Shown: positions 34,205 through 46,109 of the stretch, piece after piece
Layout of the letters: each line of letters starts with the position of its first letter
Numbering within the stretch: position 1 is the first letter of the stretch
DNA from: Protea cynaroides
Lineage: Eukaryota > Streptophyta > Magnoliopsida > Proteales > Proteaceae
Reading direction: 5' to 3'
Assembly: GCA_028583415.1 (NCBI GenBank)
Contig: CM053266.1
Location: forward strand, 84,636,149-84,700,148
Length of the DNA stretch: 64,000 nt
Translations under genes and position numbers: made by a program
Notes under the pieces: generated by a model
Databases searched by the model: none
Told to the model about the DNA's origin: nothing
Seen by the model: the letters and a program-made list of their open reading frames with translations, nothing else

Positions 34205-34370
34205 GCCACAATAGATTTGATCCTTTGTTGAAATGTTTGAGGCTTCATCTTCATAAAATATGCCTTAACCCTTATCGGATCATTCTGCCATGATGCAGCT
34301 ATCCCATACATCTGTGGCTGATAAGGGTAACCACCTTGATATACTGCTTGTTGTGCATCAAGTTCTACAT
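34205..34370 (-). pseudogene. Gag N-terminal remnant of B
   Basis: The minus strand reads QQAVYQGGYPYQPQMYGIAA, SWQNDPIRVKAYFMKMKPQT and F. This is a plausible remnant of the Gln/Tyr-rich start and first helix of chromovirus gag. It is cut on both sides and overlaps the start of the antisense cassette. Confidence 0.45.
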
Positions 34371-34449
34371 TGGGGTGTGCATTACTGGGACCTACGATAT
34401 GGTAGGCACTGTGTTATGGCTAACATGTGCTAGGGGTATAGTATTACGA

Positions 34450-35352
34450 AATTTCAGCCACGGTAGGGACCTCCGTCTCACCAGCTTTGTCAAGGGTGTT
34501 CCCATATCATTCAACATTCACCAGCTTGTTGATCTCTTGGGGATTCCTAATGATGGTGATTTGGTTTACTACGCTCCCAAAATGAAGGTTTTCCTTACTG
34601 ATGATCTACGCCAGGAGGTTTCAGAGCAGATCCTTAACCCAGGGGCGCCCATGAAAGCTGCCAGTTTGAGACCTGTTCCTCGAGTATATTGCCACATTAT
34701 CCTGCATGACATTGTTCCTAAGAGCGGCCACTATAGTGAGTTATCTCAGCTCACCTAGTACCTGACTTATTGTGTCTGCACTAGGAAGCGGGTCTATCTT
34801 CCTTATATTATCATCAGGACTATGCGTCAGGTTACTATGCCCGACCAGATAAGCAACCTTCCTTATGGCCGGCTTATCACTACACTCCTACAGGGCCTTC
34901 AAGTGGACATGAGGGATGAGATTACAGTTGAGGACACCATGACATCAGACATTGACTGGGATGCCATTGTCCGGATGAGGATGGACAACCTATATATCAG
35001 TGATGAGGAGTTAGAGGCTCGTCCTCTTCCGCTTAGGAGGATAGCAGCAGCGGCAGTAGCAGCCAATGCTGCTTATGCAGAAGAGGTAGGGGATGATGAT
35101 GATTAGATGGAGGACGTTCCTGTACAGGAACCGTAGCCCATACCTGCAGCGGGACCATCCCAGACTCCTATCGATACCGTGATGGGTATGTTTATGGAGA
35201 TTCGGGATGTCCAATGCGAGATGAACCGTGACCTAGGGCACCTCTCTCGCAGCCTTAGAGTCACGTAGGAGCAGGTACACTGGCTCAGGGTCGCTTATGA
35301 GCGTGATTATGACATTGCTAACCCTATTCCTCCTATGCCCCCAACCCCATGA
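34450..35352 (+). pseudogene. Antisense ORF in element B (5'-truncated)
   Basis: Homologous to the antisense gene of F: LRLTSFVKGVPISFNIHQLV, DLLGIPNDGDLVYY, VYCHIILHDIVPKSGHYSEL, NLPYGRLITTLLQGLQVDM, an Ala-rich linker, an acidic DDDD stretch and a coiled-coil-like tail ending PPMPPTP with a TGA at 35350-35352. One frame spans the whole stretch but has four TAG codons (34756-34758, 35104-35106 and two later). The N-terminal part of about 90 residues is missing. The stop codon lies about 370 bp from the PBS, against about 270 bp in F: same place, same antisense orientation. Confidence 0.65.
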
Positions 35353-35724
35353 TAGATCACCTTATATTTTTTTCCCTCACAGTACATTGACTTTCATAAC
35401 AGGATAACTGTCCGATTTATGGACTGTACCCTGTGGTACAATTAACTTCTAGCTCTTTGATATTCTACATTCTACTCTTGATACAGTTTCCATTTCAATT
35501 TGGTGGAAGTTTAGGATTATTCTCACCTGTCATTATGGTTCCTATCTAGAGCATGACTGTTTATTAATTTCACCTTTAGTATAGTATATTATGCTCTTTC
35601 ATATTTAGTCTCAGGCATCAAACAGGTGTTTAAGGTGTGTTTTTATTAAATCTTTTAATTTTTTTCTATCTCAGTTCATCGAATCTGTTAGGTGCAAATG
35701 TGGTCTGTTGGACAGAGCCTAAGA

Positions 35725-35736
35725 GCTCTAATACCA
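35725..35736 (-). promoter_or_regulatory. Primer-binding site of B
   Basis: The minus strand reads TGGTATTAGAGC, one mismatch from the initiator-Met-tRNA type TGGTATCAGAGC, 3 nt inside the LTR. Confidence 0.8.
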
Positions 35737-35739
35737 AGT

Positions 35740-37984
35740 TGTCACACTCTAATTTCGACTGAACCAGAAGTGTGAGTGAACCGTCACTGAACCAAGGGTT
35801 CACAGCACGATCTCAATAAGATCGTGTCAACTCATACAAACCATTGCACATAACCATAATCAGAATATAATTAAATACAGCAAAAGTCTTAAATTAAATG
35901 AACGGAGTTCTCTATTGATAATTTAAATAAAATATCTAATTATTCAAAACACCAGAACGTAAATAATTATCCTTACATCACTTATAAATCCAATTAAAAA
36001 TAAAATAAACAAATCTAATATCCTAGAGGTACACGCAGAAAGGGCACTCGCATGAAGCGTCATGCTCGTCCTCCCCTGCTTGCACTTACAGGGCAGTAAT
36101 TCTTCCATATATATGAGCATCCACATAGTCCTCCACAGTGTAACCTGCATCAACATCTAAAAATAGTGTGTACACAAGGGTGAGCTCACAACTTAGCTCG
36201 GTAAGAAAATCAGACAATGCAACACACATCATGCATGAGTAACATTCACATTATGGTATGGTTTTAGGTTTGCAATGTGCTATAGAAAGGATTGGCGGCC
36301 ACCGCACTTCTATACACGAGTGTGTGAATCCACCCAATGAATCAAACACCACTGTTATCCTACTTGCACCCACCATGGAATAGAGATAGAGCTAAAGTGT
36401 CCAGATCAAACATCGCCAATACTTCCCCTGATGCCCTACCCATACTAACACGTAAGCCCCTATTGGCGAGGGCTTGCAAATTGGGCTTTCAACTAACCAA
36501 TCATATATGTCATCACAGTAGGCCCTATCCCAGTACAGCTCCCTATGGCATAGAGATAGGGCTAGAGTTTAGTGGCCAGGCCGGAGACCACAGTGCCACT
36601 TCCTCCCCCTGATACCCTACCAACCCCAAGCATGCTAAGACAGAAGCGATACAAAAAGGTGCTAGTGTGAGGAATGATCCCAAACCCCAGGCCCTTCCCA
36701 TTCCACACACCAAAGAAAACAATCACATGCCTAACAGTCACATCCTAGCATAGCGAGTATGCATGAACAATATAATAACTGAAAGTAAAGATGACATGCG
36801 AGTATGCACAAACACCATTCCACATAATCATAATTATTAACAACATTTTACTGTTATTAAGTTATTAAGGTTTAGATCTGATTCCCTTACCTGATGCTTG
36901 ATTGCTAGCTTGCTCTGCGTCATAGAATCCGAACTCACTATCACAAGGTCTTACATGATGTTAGGGTTGAATTAGAATTAGTTTCTTAGGATTTACGTTG
37001 GTCAGAAAACCAACTAGTTCAAAAACACTCCTCACAATGCATATCGATCGTAGTACCAGTCGCAAGCATCGATCGCGGCACTGTGGGGAAAGGTGCGACC
37101 GGTATGGTCGAACAGTCCCCCACAGACCAGTCTCCGAGAGGTACCAGTCGCAGTACCGGTCGCATATGGTGCGACTGGTATGGATAACCGGTATGCCTCT
37201 GGAAGACCATCAACTCGGCGTTCGCCTTCCGTCGGTCACCCCCTATTGGTTCTACGGTTTCTCCTATACATTCTAGGCCGGAGCAATGAGTTAGAGTTGT
37301 TTCATGTTCCATTCAAGTCTTAGTTTCGATGATCCTTAATCTAGAATGTGAATTTGGGGTTCATCGACTGTATTAGGGTTTGACGGTAATTTTAAAGGTT
37401 TTAGATCAATACCTCGCCTTGCATGGTATTGATCAATTCATGACTAATCATCTATAATGCTTAACTTAGAGAGAAGTTCAAGCACTTACCGTTGGTTCAC
37501 AACTATGGTGTTCTTTGTCCGACGGCCAACGGTGGCTCCTCTCCCTCCTTCCTTAGCTCTTTCTCCTTCTTCGATCTCTTTCTCCTCTCTAGGGTTTGTG
37601 AGGATCAATGAAAGAGTTCTAAGGAGGTTTAAGGGTCCTTAAATAGACTAGGATAGAGTTTAGGAAGTTTCCTTACATTAGAAAAGTCCTTAGGCTCGAG
37701 ATTTGGAAAGTGGGACCCGTAGAGATCCATTTTTGGATCTCACCAGTCTGCCTGGGCAGACATACCAGTCGACCGGTACCATCGACTGGTATGAAAAATA
37801 TCATACTTTTAGGTCCGTTTTCGTACCTAGTTGTCATCTGTTCGTCCCGTTTGGCCCGGTGATGATTGGAAGACCTGTTACTACATGAATTAAAGGTTTA
37901 GATCGGGTTCATGGAGTGCGGGTCTTACAACTCCCCCATCCTTAAAATAAATTTTGTCCCCGAAATTTGCATGTTGGTTTCACA
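35740..37984 (-). repeat. B 5' LTR (2245 bp)
   Basis: Matches the 3' LTR along its length, including the 53-bp extension TGTGAAACC... before the inner PPT-like GGATGGGGGAGT. ACCGGTCG clusters lie at about 37040-37200 and 37760-37790. The outer end abuts the TTGCA duplication. Confidence 0.85.
36023..36156 (-). pseudogene. Conserved LTR small ORF (CECxxC), copy B-right
   Basis: 134 nt: DVDAGYTVEDYVDAHIYGRI, then TAL, stop, VQAGEDEHDASCECPFCVYL and a stop. One in-frame TAA replaces the Glu codon of B-left. The Cys motif is intact here, though altered in B-left, so the two LTRs of one element have lost different positions. Confidence 0.5.
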
Positions 37985-38922
37985 TTGCATGTTCACATTG
38001 AAGATTTGCGGGACGATCCCAAGCAACAGAGAGGGACCCCCGCCGAAGATTTAATCCAAGTGCCCCTGGTGGAAGGAAATCTAGAAAAGATGATCCAGAT
38101 AGGGTCGTCGCTCATAGAACCGTGGATAACAGAGCTAATAAATTTCTTAAGGATAAATAGAGACATCTTTGCCTAGTCCACAGCAGACATGCCCAGAATA
38201 CCGTGGGAAATTGTACAACATTGCTTGAATATTAACCCTTGGCACCGACCAGTATGACAAAAGAAAAGAACGTTAGCGGCATTTCGGCAGCGTCTGATCG
38301 ATGAAGAGGTCGAGAAATTATTGAAGGTAAAATTCATCTGAGAAATCCATTATTCAGAATGGCTCGCAAATGTCATCATGGTTTCTAAGACAGATGACAA
38401 ATGGTGAATATACATAGATTTCACAGACTTGAACAAAGCCTACCCGAAGGACAGCTTCCCTCTTCCTCGGATTGACCAGCTGATCGATGCTACCGTCAGA
38501 CATGTGCAATTGAGTTTCATGGATGCCTACTCTAGCTACAATCAGATCCGAATGCACACGACTGATGTGGAGAAAACTACATTCATTACCAATTGAGGCC
38601 TCTTCTGTTACGATGTCATGCCTTTTGGTCTCAAGGAGTCTAGGGCCACATATCAAAGATTGGTAAACAAGATATTCGAAAGGCAGATAGGAAGGAATGT
38701 GGAAGTATACGTTGATGACATGCTTGTGAAGAGCTTAGTCGGAGATGATCATATTAAGGACCTGGAGGAAGCATTTGGAGTGCTAAGGCAGCATAGAATG
38801 CACCTGAACCCGACAAAATGTGCATTCAGGGTCGTTTTTGGACGGTTCCTCAGGTTTATGGTATCTTACTACGGTATTGAGGCCAAACCCACAAAGATTG
38901 CAGTCATTATCAGCATGCCAAT
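37985..38922 (+). pseudogene. Tat-type pol, part 1 (PR-RT linker and RT)
   Basis: It continues the Tat frame after B: HVHIEDLRDDPKQQRGTPAE, then LVEGNLEKMIQIGSSL and INFLRINRDIFA. RT blocks follow: YIDFTDLNKAYPKDSFPLPR, VMPFGLKESRATYQRLVNK and VEVYVDDMLVKSL, with the catalytic YVDD kept near 38710. The last residues are IISMP. Stops (near 38258, 38338, 38403 and 38596, and TAG after IFA at 38174-38176) disable it. It is interrupted at 38923 by a 4.7 kb insertion. Confidence 0.85.
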
Positions 38923-39106
38923 TGTAAGCACCCCATTTTTGCCATTCCCAGCTGAACAAAGTCCTACTAGTGTGTGGACAACAAAGGAAGAAAGATGAGT
39001 GTAAATTTGGGTTTTGACTACGACCTCGAGGTAGTTTTCGGTGGGTCCTACAACGTAATCTGCATGGATGCATAGGTCTTGGAATTATCTTCGAAATGAG
39101 ACCAGA

Positions 39107-39870
39107 ATTGCTCAATTCTGATATCAAATGAAGAAGATATTATCATTTTAGTCGGATGATACGTACAAAGGAGGTTTCTGAAATTATCATAAATAATCCC
39201 AGGGGCTTTCATGCAAATTATCGTAAGTTGGATTGTTTGAATTTCAAATCATCATATCTTGATCATCCGACATCCGAATCATATGGTTTAAGTACCATTA
39301 TTCCTTATTTTTAGTCCTCTTCAAAGTGGACGTGAAAAATCCAGGGTAGAAGTCACCGGTGGGCCCCATACAAGCTTTCATGTAAAATTATCGTTAAAAC
39401 ATCAAAGCTTCATATCTTTGTCGTTCTACATCGAATTCAGATGATTCCAATGCCATTATTCTTCATTTGTGATGTCCTACAAAGTGGACGTGGAAAATCT
39501 CGGGTAGAAGTCTCTGGAGGGTCCCATGCAAAATTACATATGGAAATGGTCATTTAATCTTTGAAAATTCATATTTTGATCACACCATATCCAAATCAGG
39601 TAATTTCAATTTCATTATGTTCCATTTTTAGTATTCTTAAAGTGGACGTAAAGGATTTTCGATAGAAGTCCTCGAAGGATCCCATGCAGAAGGGTCAGTC
39701 AAATTATCGATAATTGGCCTGCTTAAACTTCAGAAATTCATAAGTTGGTCATTTTATTTCCAAATGAGGTGATTTAAGCTCCAATATTCCTCATTTTTAG
39801 TGTTCTACAAAGTGAACATAGAAAATTTGGAATAGAGGCTATCAAAAAATTCCATACGGAATAGCAACGA
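39107..39870. repeat. Degenerate repeat of about 160 bp, four to five units
   Basis: The phrase TCATAT(C/T)TTG(A/T)TC followed by a '...AATCA.(A/G)T' stretch, AATGGAC-type 'AAAGTGGACGTGAAAAAT' and 'GTAGAAGTC' recurs starting near 39252, 39410, 39569 and 39738, with an earlier partial unit near 39107. The copies are strongly diverged. Confidence 0.7.
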
Positions 39871-40164
39871 AAATAACCCATGAAATGACAGAGAGAGAAA
39901 CCCAGTCAATCCAGTCAACTCATCTCAACCTAAGCCAGTCTTGGCCCAACCTAGTCAATCCTGTCAATCTAAACCAAATCTATTGGACCCATGTGCATGC
40001 ATATTATGTATATTATACATATTATTAGATTATGTATTGCATTAGGTATTAAATTATATTTTTATGGATTGAATATATGTATATATATTTATTGGAGGAG
40101 ATAGCTGGCTAATGGTCGGTTAGGCTAGGAAAGAAATCTAAAAAAGAATGAATAGAGATTGTGG

Positions 40165-40950
40165 AGAAGATAAAAAAAAAAAAAAAAAGAGAGGAAGGGA
40201 TGTGAGACTCCAAGAGAAGAGGAGAAAGAGAGAGAAGATAAAAAAAGGAAAGAAAGAAAAGAGAAGAAAGAAAGAGAAAAAGAGAAGAAAAGGAAAGAAA
40301 GAGAAGAAGAGAAGAAAAGGAAATAAAGAGAAGAGAAGAAAAGGAAAGAAAGAGAATAAGAGAAGAAAAGGAAAGAAAGAAAAGAAGAGAAGAAAAGGAA
40401 AGAAAGAGAAGAAAGAGAAGAAAAGGAAAAAAAGAGAAGATAAAAAAAAAGGAAGGGATGTGAGATTCCAAGAGAAAAGGAAAGAAAGAGAAAAAGAGAA
40501 GAAAAGGAAAGAAAGAGAAAAAGAGAAGAAAAGGAAAGAAAGAGAAAAAGAGAAAAAAGAAAAGAAAAGGAAAGAAAGAGGAGAAAGAAAAGAAAAGGAA
40601 AGAAAGAAAAGAGATGAAAAGGAAAGAAAGAGAAAAAGAGAAGAATAAGAGAAAGAGAGAAGAAGATAAAAAATAAAAAAAAAGAGAGGAAGGGACGTGA
40701 GATTCTAGGAGAAGAGGAGAAAGAGAGAGAAGAAAAAAAAAGAAAATGAGAGAAAGAAAGAGAGGAAGAGACATGAAAAATGGGGGAGACATATAAAAAA
40801 AAAGAAAAATCTGGAAAATAAAAAGGAGAGGGAAAGAGGGCGTTGAAAAAAAAAAAGGGGGAGAAGGAGCGGGAGAAGAAAAGAGAAGCAGCCTAGAAGA
40901 AGAAGAAGAGGAAAGCAGCCGAGAGAGAGAGAGAGAGAGAGAGCTGCAGG
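40165..40950 (+). repeat. Purine-only (GA-rich) tract, about 790 bp
   Basis: Almost pure A/G built from AAAGAGAAGAAAAGGAAAG-like units, with a few short unique islands (such as GGATGTGAGACTCCAAGAG near 40198, 40456 and 40692). It ends in (GA)n at 40921-40942. The long Lys/Arg/Glu frame on one strand and Leu/Ser/Phe frame on the other are low-complexity artefacts. Such a tract could form triplex (H-) DNA (inference). Confidence 0.95.
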
Positions 40951-41519
40951 CACAGGTAAGCCCCTCTCTCCCATTTGTTTTCTTCCCATTTGTTTTCTTT
41001 ACCTGCAAAACCCCAACACCATAGCCATTACCCGGATCAGTCCACATCACCTGTACAGCCACCGACTATCTTCGTAGCCCCTATCCATTCCTTCCACTGA
41101 GAACCATTCCATTTAATCTCTTGTACTGACTTTCACCCAGATCTGTTACTCCCTCACCTGCAGCCTACTTGTTGCTACCTATAAGCATCATCGAAACCAA
41201 TAGCTGTCCAGTTGCAGCCATGACCACCTCTCACCTGCATACTCACTTTCCATCGATCTCCTAAGCAAGCCCAACCGATTACCTATACACCTGCAACCTG
41301 ATTACCTTCATCACTCAAAACCTACAACCAACTTTACGCTTGTCCTATTATCTGATCAACCCAACACCCAAGCAAACCCAATACCTCATCCTCACTCTTA
41401 CCTGTTACAACTCCCCTGAATCACCTGCTCCCTACTCTATGATCTGCTGTACCCATCATGAATCCTTGATTCTGATTCCAATAATTTGATCATATTTGTT
41501 TTGTATGTTGATCATTGAT

Positions 41520-42120
41520 TTAATCAATATAAACCATAGGTTGGGTATTTATTTTGATCATGTTATGTGACTATTGACTTGATTAAATTTGGGAACACTG
41601 ATCATGATAATTTTATTGTGTTGATCTTGAATGTCAATCATGATAATTTTAATGTGTTGATCTTGACCATTGATCATTTTATGTGTTGATCTTGATCGTC
41701 AATCATGATAATTTTAATGTATTGATCTTGACCATGTGATCATGATAATTTTAATGCTCAATCTGAACCATTGATCCATATGATTTGATCCTTACCCATC
41801 TGATCATGATCCTTACCACCTGATTTGATCCTTACCCATCTGATCATAATCCCTACCATCTGGTCAGCATCTACACAACCATTTGATCAGATCAAGCCAC
41901 CATCATCACCATAAGATCAAACCATCATCCTCACCATCTGATCAAGCCATCATCCTATTAGATCATCCTCACCACCAGATCAGATTATCATCACCGTCAA
42001 ATTAGATCATCATCACAACTCTATCTCACACTATCTAATCATCATCTACACCATCTGATTTGCTCATCACCCCATCTAATCATCATCTACACCGTCTGAT
42101 CGTCATCACCATCATCACCA
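41520..42120. repeat. Degenerate TGATCATGAT/CATCATC-rich repeats
   Basis: Phrases of the type TTGATCTTGACCATTGATCAT recur from about 41560 to 41790, then CATCTGATCA and CATCATCACCAT variants to 42120. This is simple-sequence-like expansion in the long LTR. Confidence 0.7.
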
Positions 42121-42199
42121 TCGTCACCATGTGATTGACAACTCACACACTCACATATTGCTATGTTTTTTAGATGTTCATTTGTTATGTTTAGAATAC

Positions 42200-42320
42200 T
42201 TATTGCTACATCTGTCTGCTATGCATGCTCATTGCTACATCTGTCTACTACGCATGCTCATTGCTACATCTGTCTGCTACACATGCTTATTGCTACATCT
42301 GTCTGCCACATGCTTATTGT
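42200..42320. repeat. 29-bp tandem repeat, four units
   Basis: TTGCTACATCTGTCTGCTA recurs at about 42202, 42231, 42260 and 42289 with few changes, a clean 29-bp period. Confidence 0.9.
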
Positions 42321-42479
42321 CATACTTAGATGCTTACTGCCATGTTTGGATGCACACTGCTATATGTGGAATACTATCACTGCTATAGTTGGAATACTTT
42401 CACCTACCATATTTGTCTTGGAAAGAGATAAGTTGGAAAAATAGCAATTAGGGTAGGAAACCCTAAAAAATGAAAATCA

Positions 42480-42905
42480 CAATGAAAAAGGGATAGGAAA
42501 CCCTAGAAACCTAAAAATGGAAACAATAAAAATGGTAGGAATTTAGGTCTCATCCCTAGATCCTATTGACAAAAATGAAAACAATAAAAATGATAGGAAT
42601 TTAGGTCTCATCCCTATATCCTATTAAAAAAATGAAAACAATAAAAATGGTAGGAATTTAGGTCTCATCCCTAGATCCTATTGACAAAAATGGAAACAAT
42701 AAAAATGGTTGGAATTTAGGTCTCATCCCTATATCCTATTAACAAAAAATGGAAACAATCTGAATGATAGGAATTTAGGTCTCATCCCTAGATCCTATTG
42801 ACAAAAATAGAAAGAATTTGGTACACATCCCAAATAAAAATGATAGGAATTTAGGTCTCATCCCTAAATCCTATAGACAAAAATGGTAGGAATTTGGTAC
42901 ACATT
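42480..42905. repeat. 58-bp tandem repeat, about six units
   Basis: GGAATTTAGGTCTCATCCCT recurs at about 42538, 42596, 42653, 42711, 42769 and 42846. The period is 57-59 bp, with the last interval longer. Units share AAAAATGGAAACAATAAAAA. Confidence 0.9.
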
Positions 42906-43651
42906 TCAAATTTGACTCTCACAATCTTTTCAAACTACGTCGTACCTGATTTTTGGGCACACCCTAGAATACGTAGGCAATTTGGGAGTCTCAAATACGG
43001 TACAAAGCCACCCATCAACCATCTATTCAGCATAAACTTCAACTTGAATAAAGAATCTAATTGACGCACATGCATAAATCACTTCCATAATCTTTAATCA
43101 CAAAACCCTTTTCGAACTATATTTTTGGACTTGATTTCCAAGATTGGAATACGTAGGCAGTTTGAGATGTCTTACACGTCTCAAATTCAATCCAAGACCA
43201 AACCATCTTTGGTCCGGTTCACTGTATAATATTGTACATTACATTTGCTTATTTATTTGCTTTAAAATATGATTGGCTGAACCCTAGGTTAGAATAACTT
43301 AGCAACTTGGTTTAAGACATCCCCCATTGAACCCTAGTCATCCAGTTGACCAAGCACAGTCAAAATTAGAGTTTAAGGAAAGTTTAGGAGGCCGATATTG
43401 ATCGGGCGGTTTGGGTGCCTAACACCTTCCCATAACCGTACCCTAAATACTTACCCGATCTCTTGCATACCAAAGAACTGATACATTGGGTCATGAGTCA
43501 ATAGAAGTCTTATCTTAGGGTGAGACTATATTTTAGAATAGGTCCTAACCTTAATCTAGGTGGCGACTCCAACAGAAAAATTGATCTTCATCGATACGGA
43601 TATATTTTCATCCTGAGGAGGATCATCGTTTCTCATTGTCCTCACACCAAT

Positions 43652-45990
43652 GCCAACCAGAGTAAAGCAAGTACAAAATCTTACTGGATGAGTGGCCGCA
43701 CTAAGCAGATTCATGTACCGCTCGGCAGGCAAATGTCTCCCCTTCTTCCAAACTCTCAAGGGTAACAAGACCTTCGAGTGGACCGCCGAATGCCAACAAG
43801 CATTCGAGGAATTGAACGCTTACTTGGCATCTCCCCCGCTATTGGTTAAGCCCGAGGTTGGAGACATATTGGAGCTATACCTGGCAGTCTCTTCAAAGGT
43901 GGTCAGTATCGTACTTATCAAGGAAGTAGAAGGCACACAAAGACCGATATACTATGTCAATAAGATACGATTGGACGCTGAAACTGGATACAAATTCATC
44001 GAAAAAGTTACTCTAGTACTGGTCATGTCAGCCAGAAAGCTCTGGCCCTACTTCCAAGCACACTCCATCAACGTCCTCACTGACTAGCCTTTGAAGAAAA
44101 TTTTATCTAGGCCAAACGAATCTGGCTCGGTGATTAATTGGGCTGTTGAATTAAGAGAATTCGATATCACTAACAAGCCCCACACCGTCATTAAGGCTCA
44201 AACCTTGGCCGATTTTTCAATCAAATCATCTCTTCTTAGAGAGGCAAAGGAAGGGGCAAAAAGCAAAGGCGGAGAAAGCACATTGCAACCATGGACATTA
44301 TTTGTCGTAGAGCCTCAAACAAGGCCTCGCGAAGGCTCAGTACGGTGTCGGTTTCATACTCACAAGCCCCGAAGGTTTTCAGATTCTATATGCCCTTAGA
44401 TTTAAATTTCAGGCGTCAAACAATGCAGCTGAGTACGAAGCCTTGATTGTCGGACTACGCCTAGCCAAGACAGTAATGGCAAGGAGGGTCAAGGCTTCCA
44501 GTGATTCTCAATTGGTTGTGCGACAGGTAAACAGGGAGTATGAGGCAAAGAAAGCCAACATGGCAGCACACTTACGGAAGGTGCAAGAGGCAGCCTTAGT
44601 ATTCGATAGTTTCACCTTGAACTACATACTTAGGGATCAAAACACACAAGAAGACACCTTTTCCAAATTGGCCACCTCAGACTTATCAGACCTTGATCAC
44701 TTAGTGTATAACGAAACCTTACTCCAATCAACAGCGGATCCAAATTCAAAGGCGGTAATGCCTGCCATGGCAGAACCATCATGGATAGATCCAATCTATT
44801 CATTTCTCAGAGAAGGCATCCTCCCGGAAGAAAGAAAGGAGGTTAGGAGGATACAATCCAAAGCTACCCATTATGTAGTAGAAGTAGATACTTTGTACAA
44901 AAAAAGCCTTCACATTCCCCCTACTATGATGTCTGCGCCCATCTGAAGTAGCTTAGCAATCAAGGAGGTAAACAAAGGAATTTGTGAGTCCATAAAATCT
45001 AACAACAGGGCTACTACTGGCCAAAAATGAGAAAAAAATGCTTAGACTACGTCAAAAAGTATGAGAAGTGACAATTGTACGCTCTAGTTCCCCATCTCCC
45101 AATAGCCCCCCTGAGGTTAATTGAAGCAGCCCCAATTCCCTTTACCACTTGAGGAATGGACATCATAGCTCCTTTTCCCCTTGCTCACTACTAAAGAAGT
45201 TCGTCATCATCTTGGTAGATTACTTTACCAAGTGGGCTGAGGCAGAGGAAGTATCAAGCATCCTAGAAAGCATGATCCTTGAGTTTTTCAAAAAATCCAT
45301 TGTCTATTGATGCGGTATTCTGCTTGTGCTAATCACCGACAATGGTAGCAGTTTGACAACAAGGCCTTCTCTGAATTCTAGGAGGAAAACCATATTGATC
45401 ATCGGCATGGGGTAGTGAAGCACCTCCAGACCAGCGGACAAACCGAGTCCACTAAAAAGATTCTGCTGAAAGGGATCAAGACTCGGTTAGAGAGTGCAAA
45501 AGGTCGATGGTTGGATGAACTGCCTTGCATCTTATGGGCAGATCAGACAACCCCCAAGACGGCCACTGGAGAATCACCATTTATGTTGGCCTTTGGCATT
45601 AAAGTAGTTGTCCCCTTGGAAGTACGCGTCCCCTCACACAAGATCGCCCATTATGACCCTGCCACCATTGAAGAAGTGATGCGAGCAAATTTAGACCTCC
45701 TAGATGAAACTAGAAATCTAACCCAGATCTGGATAGCCGCTCAACAACAATAAGTGGCCAAGCATTACAATAAGAGGGTCCACGAGCGATCATTCAGGGT
45801 CGGGGACCTCGTTCTCCCAAGTACAATCGCCTCTGATCCAACCAATCAAGGGAAGTTAACCCCAACTTGGGAAAGACCATATCGATTCACTCAAGCACTT
45901 CAGAACGACATCTATCATCTTGTAGACATGGAAGGCAAGGCCCTACCTTGAGCATGGAATGCAGAACACCTTTGTCCATTCTACCAATAG
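43652..45990 (+). pseudogene. Tat-type pol, part 2 (RT end, RNH, aRNH, INT)
   Basis: It picks up the RT frame with KQVQNLTG, stop, VAALSRFMYRSAGKCLPFF, then RNase H (FEWTAECQQAFEELNAYLAS, LELYLAVSSKVVSIVLIKEV). A second, archaeal-type RNase H of the Tat branch follows at about 44290-44720 (AAEYEALIVGLRLAKTVMAR, VKASSDSQLVVRQVNREYEA). The integrase zinc region is near 44860-45080, and the integrase core is at 45150-45750, decayed (GQTESTKKILLKGIKTRLES, LDELPCILWADQTTPKTATG). The C-terminus is AKHYNKRVHERSFRVGDLVL, ending AWNAEHLCPFYQ and TAG at 45988-45990. The dual RNase H identifies the Tat lineage. Many stops, mostly CGA-to-TGA or TGG-to-TGA type. Confidence 0.85.
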
Positions 45991-46109
45991 TTTTCAAGAT
46001 GATGTAACCCAGCCCTACCGGCCATATTTTCTAATCAATAAAAGCGTCCCTTGGCTTCTTTCACTATTATCCTCACAATTAAAGAAAGGAAGCGCAATAG
46101 ATCAGACTC

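Larger units (their letters stand above)
27374..37984 (-). mobile_element. Chromovirus element B, 10.6 kb, inserted in the Tat element
   Basis: The ends are TGTCACACC (27374) and GGTTTCACA (37984), with the perfect 5-bp duplication TTGCA at 27369-27373 and 37985-37989. LTRs are at 27374-29630 and 35740-37984, the PBS is at 35725-35736 and pol is on the minus strand. Gag is nearly absent: a stretch of about 50 codons remains near 34205-34370. The protease lacks its active site. A plus-strand antisense gene lies at 34450-35352. This is a Tekay/Del-like chromovirus by PBS, LTR length and pol type. Confidence 0.9.
38923..43646. mobile_element. 4.7 kb insertion, probable giant solo LTR (Tat/Ogre-like)
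   Basis: It runs from TGTAAGCACCCC to ATTGTCCTCACA, with the perfect duplication CCAAT at 38918-38922 and 43647-43651. Removing the insert and one CCAAT restores the Tat RT frame exactly. It has no coding domain. GAATACGTAGGCA-type motifs near 42968 and 43150 and GGTGGCGACTCC near 43560 are, from memory, typical of R/U5 and PBS-adjacent sequence of large Tat/Ogre elements. It therefore looks like one very long LTR left by recombination. The alternative is a non-coding element with LTRs I cannot see; no terminal direct repeat was noticed. Confidence 0.65.

Noticed and set aside
37929..37984. Stray 56 bp of internal sequence next to LTR B, taken at first as part of another element
   Set aside because: The same bases follow the LTR in solo copy G and in C, and the TSD lies outside them, so they belong to the LTR.
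40109..41062. Open frame of 317 codons on the minus strand and 166 codons on the plus strand
   Set aside because: Both are produced by the purine-only tract (Lys/Arg/Glu on one strand, Leu/Phe/Ser on the other). No domain and no codon structure.
42200..42320. 29-bp repeats at even spacing, as in a CRISPR
   Set aside because: Units are directly adjacent with no spacers; it is a simple minisatellite.
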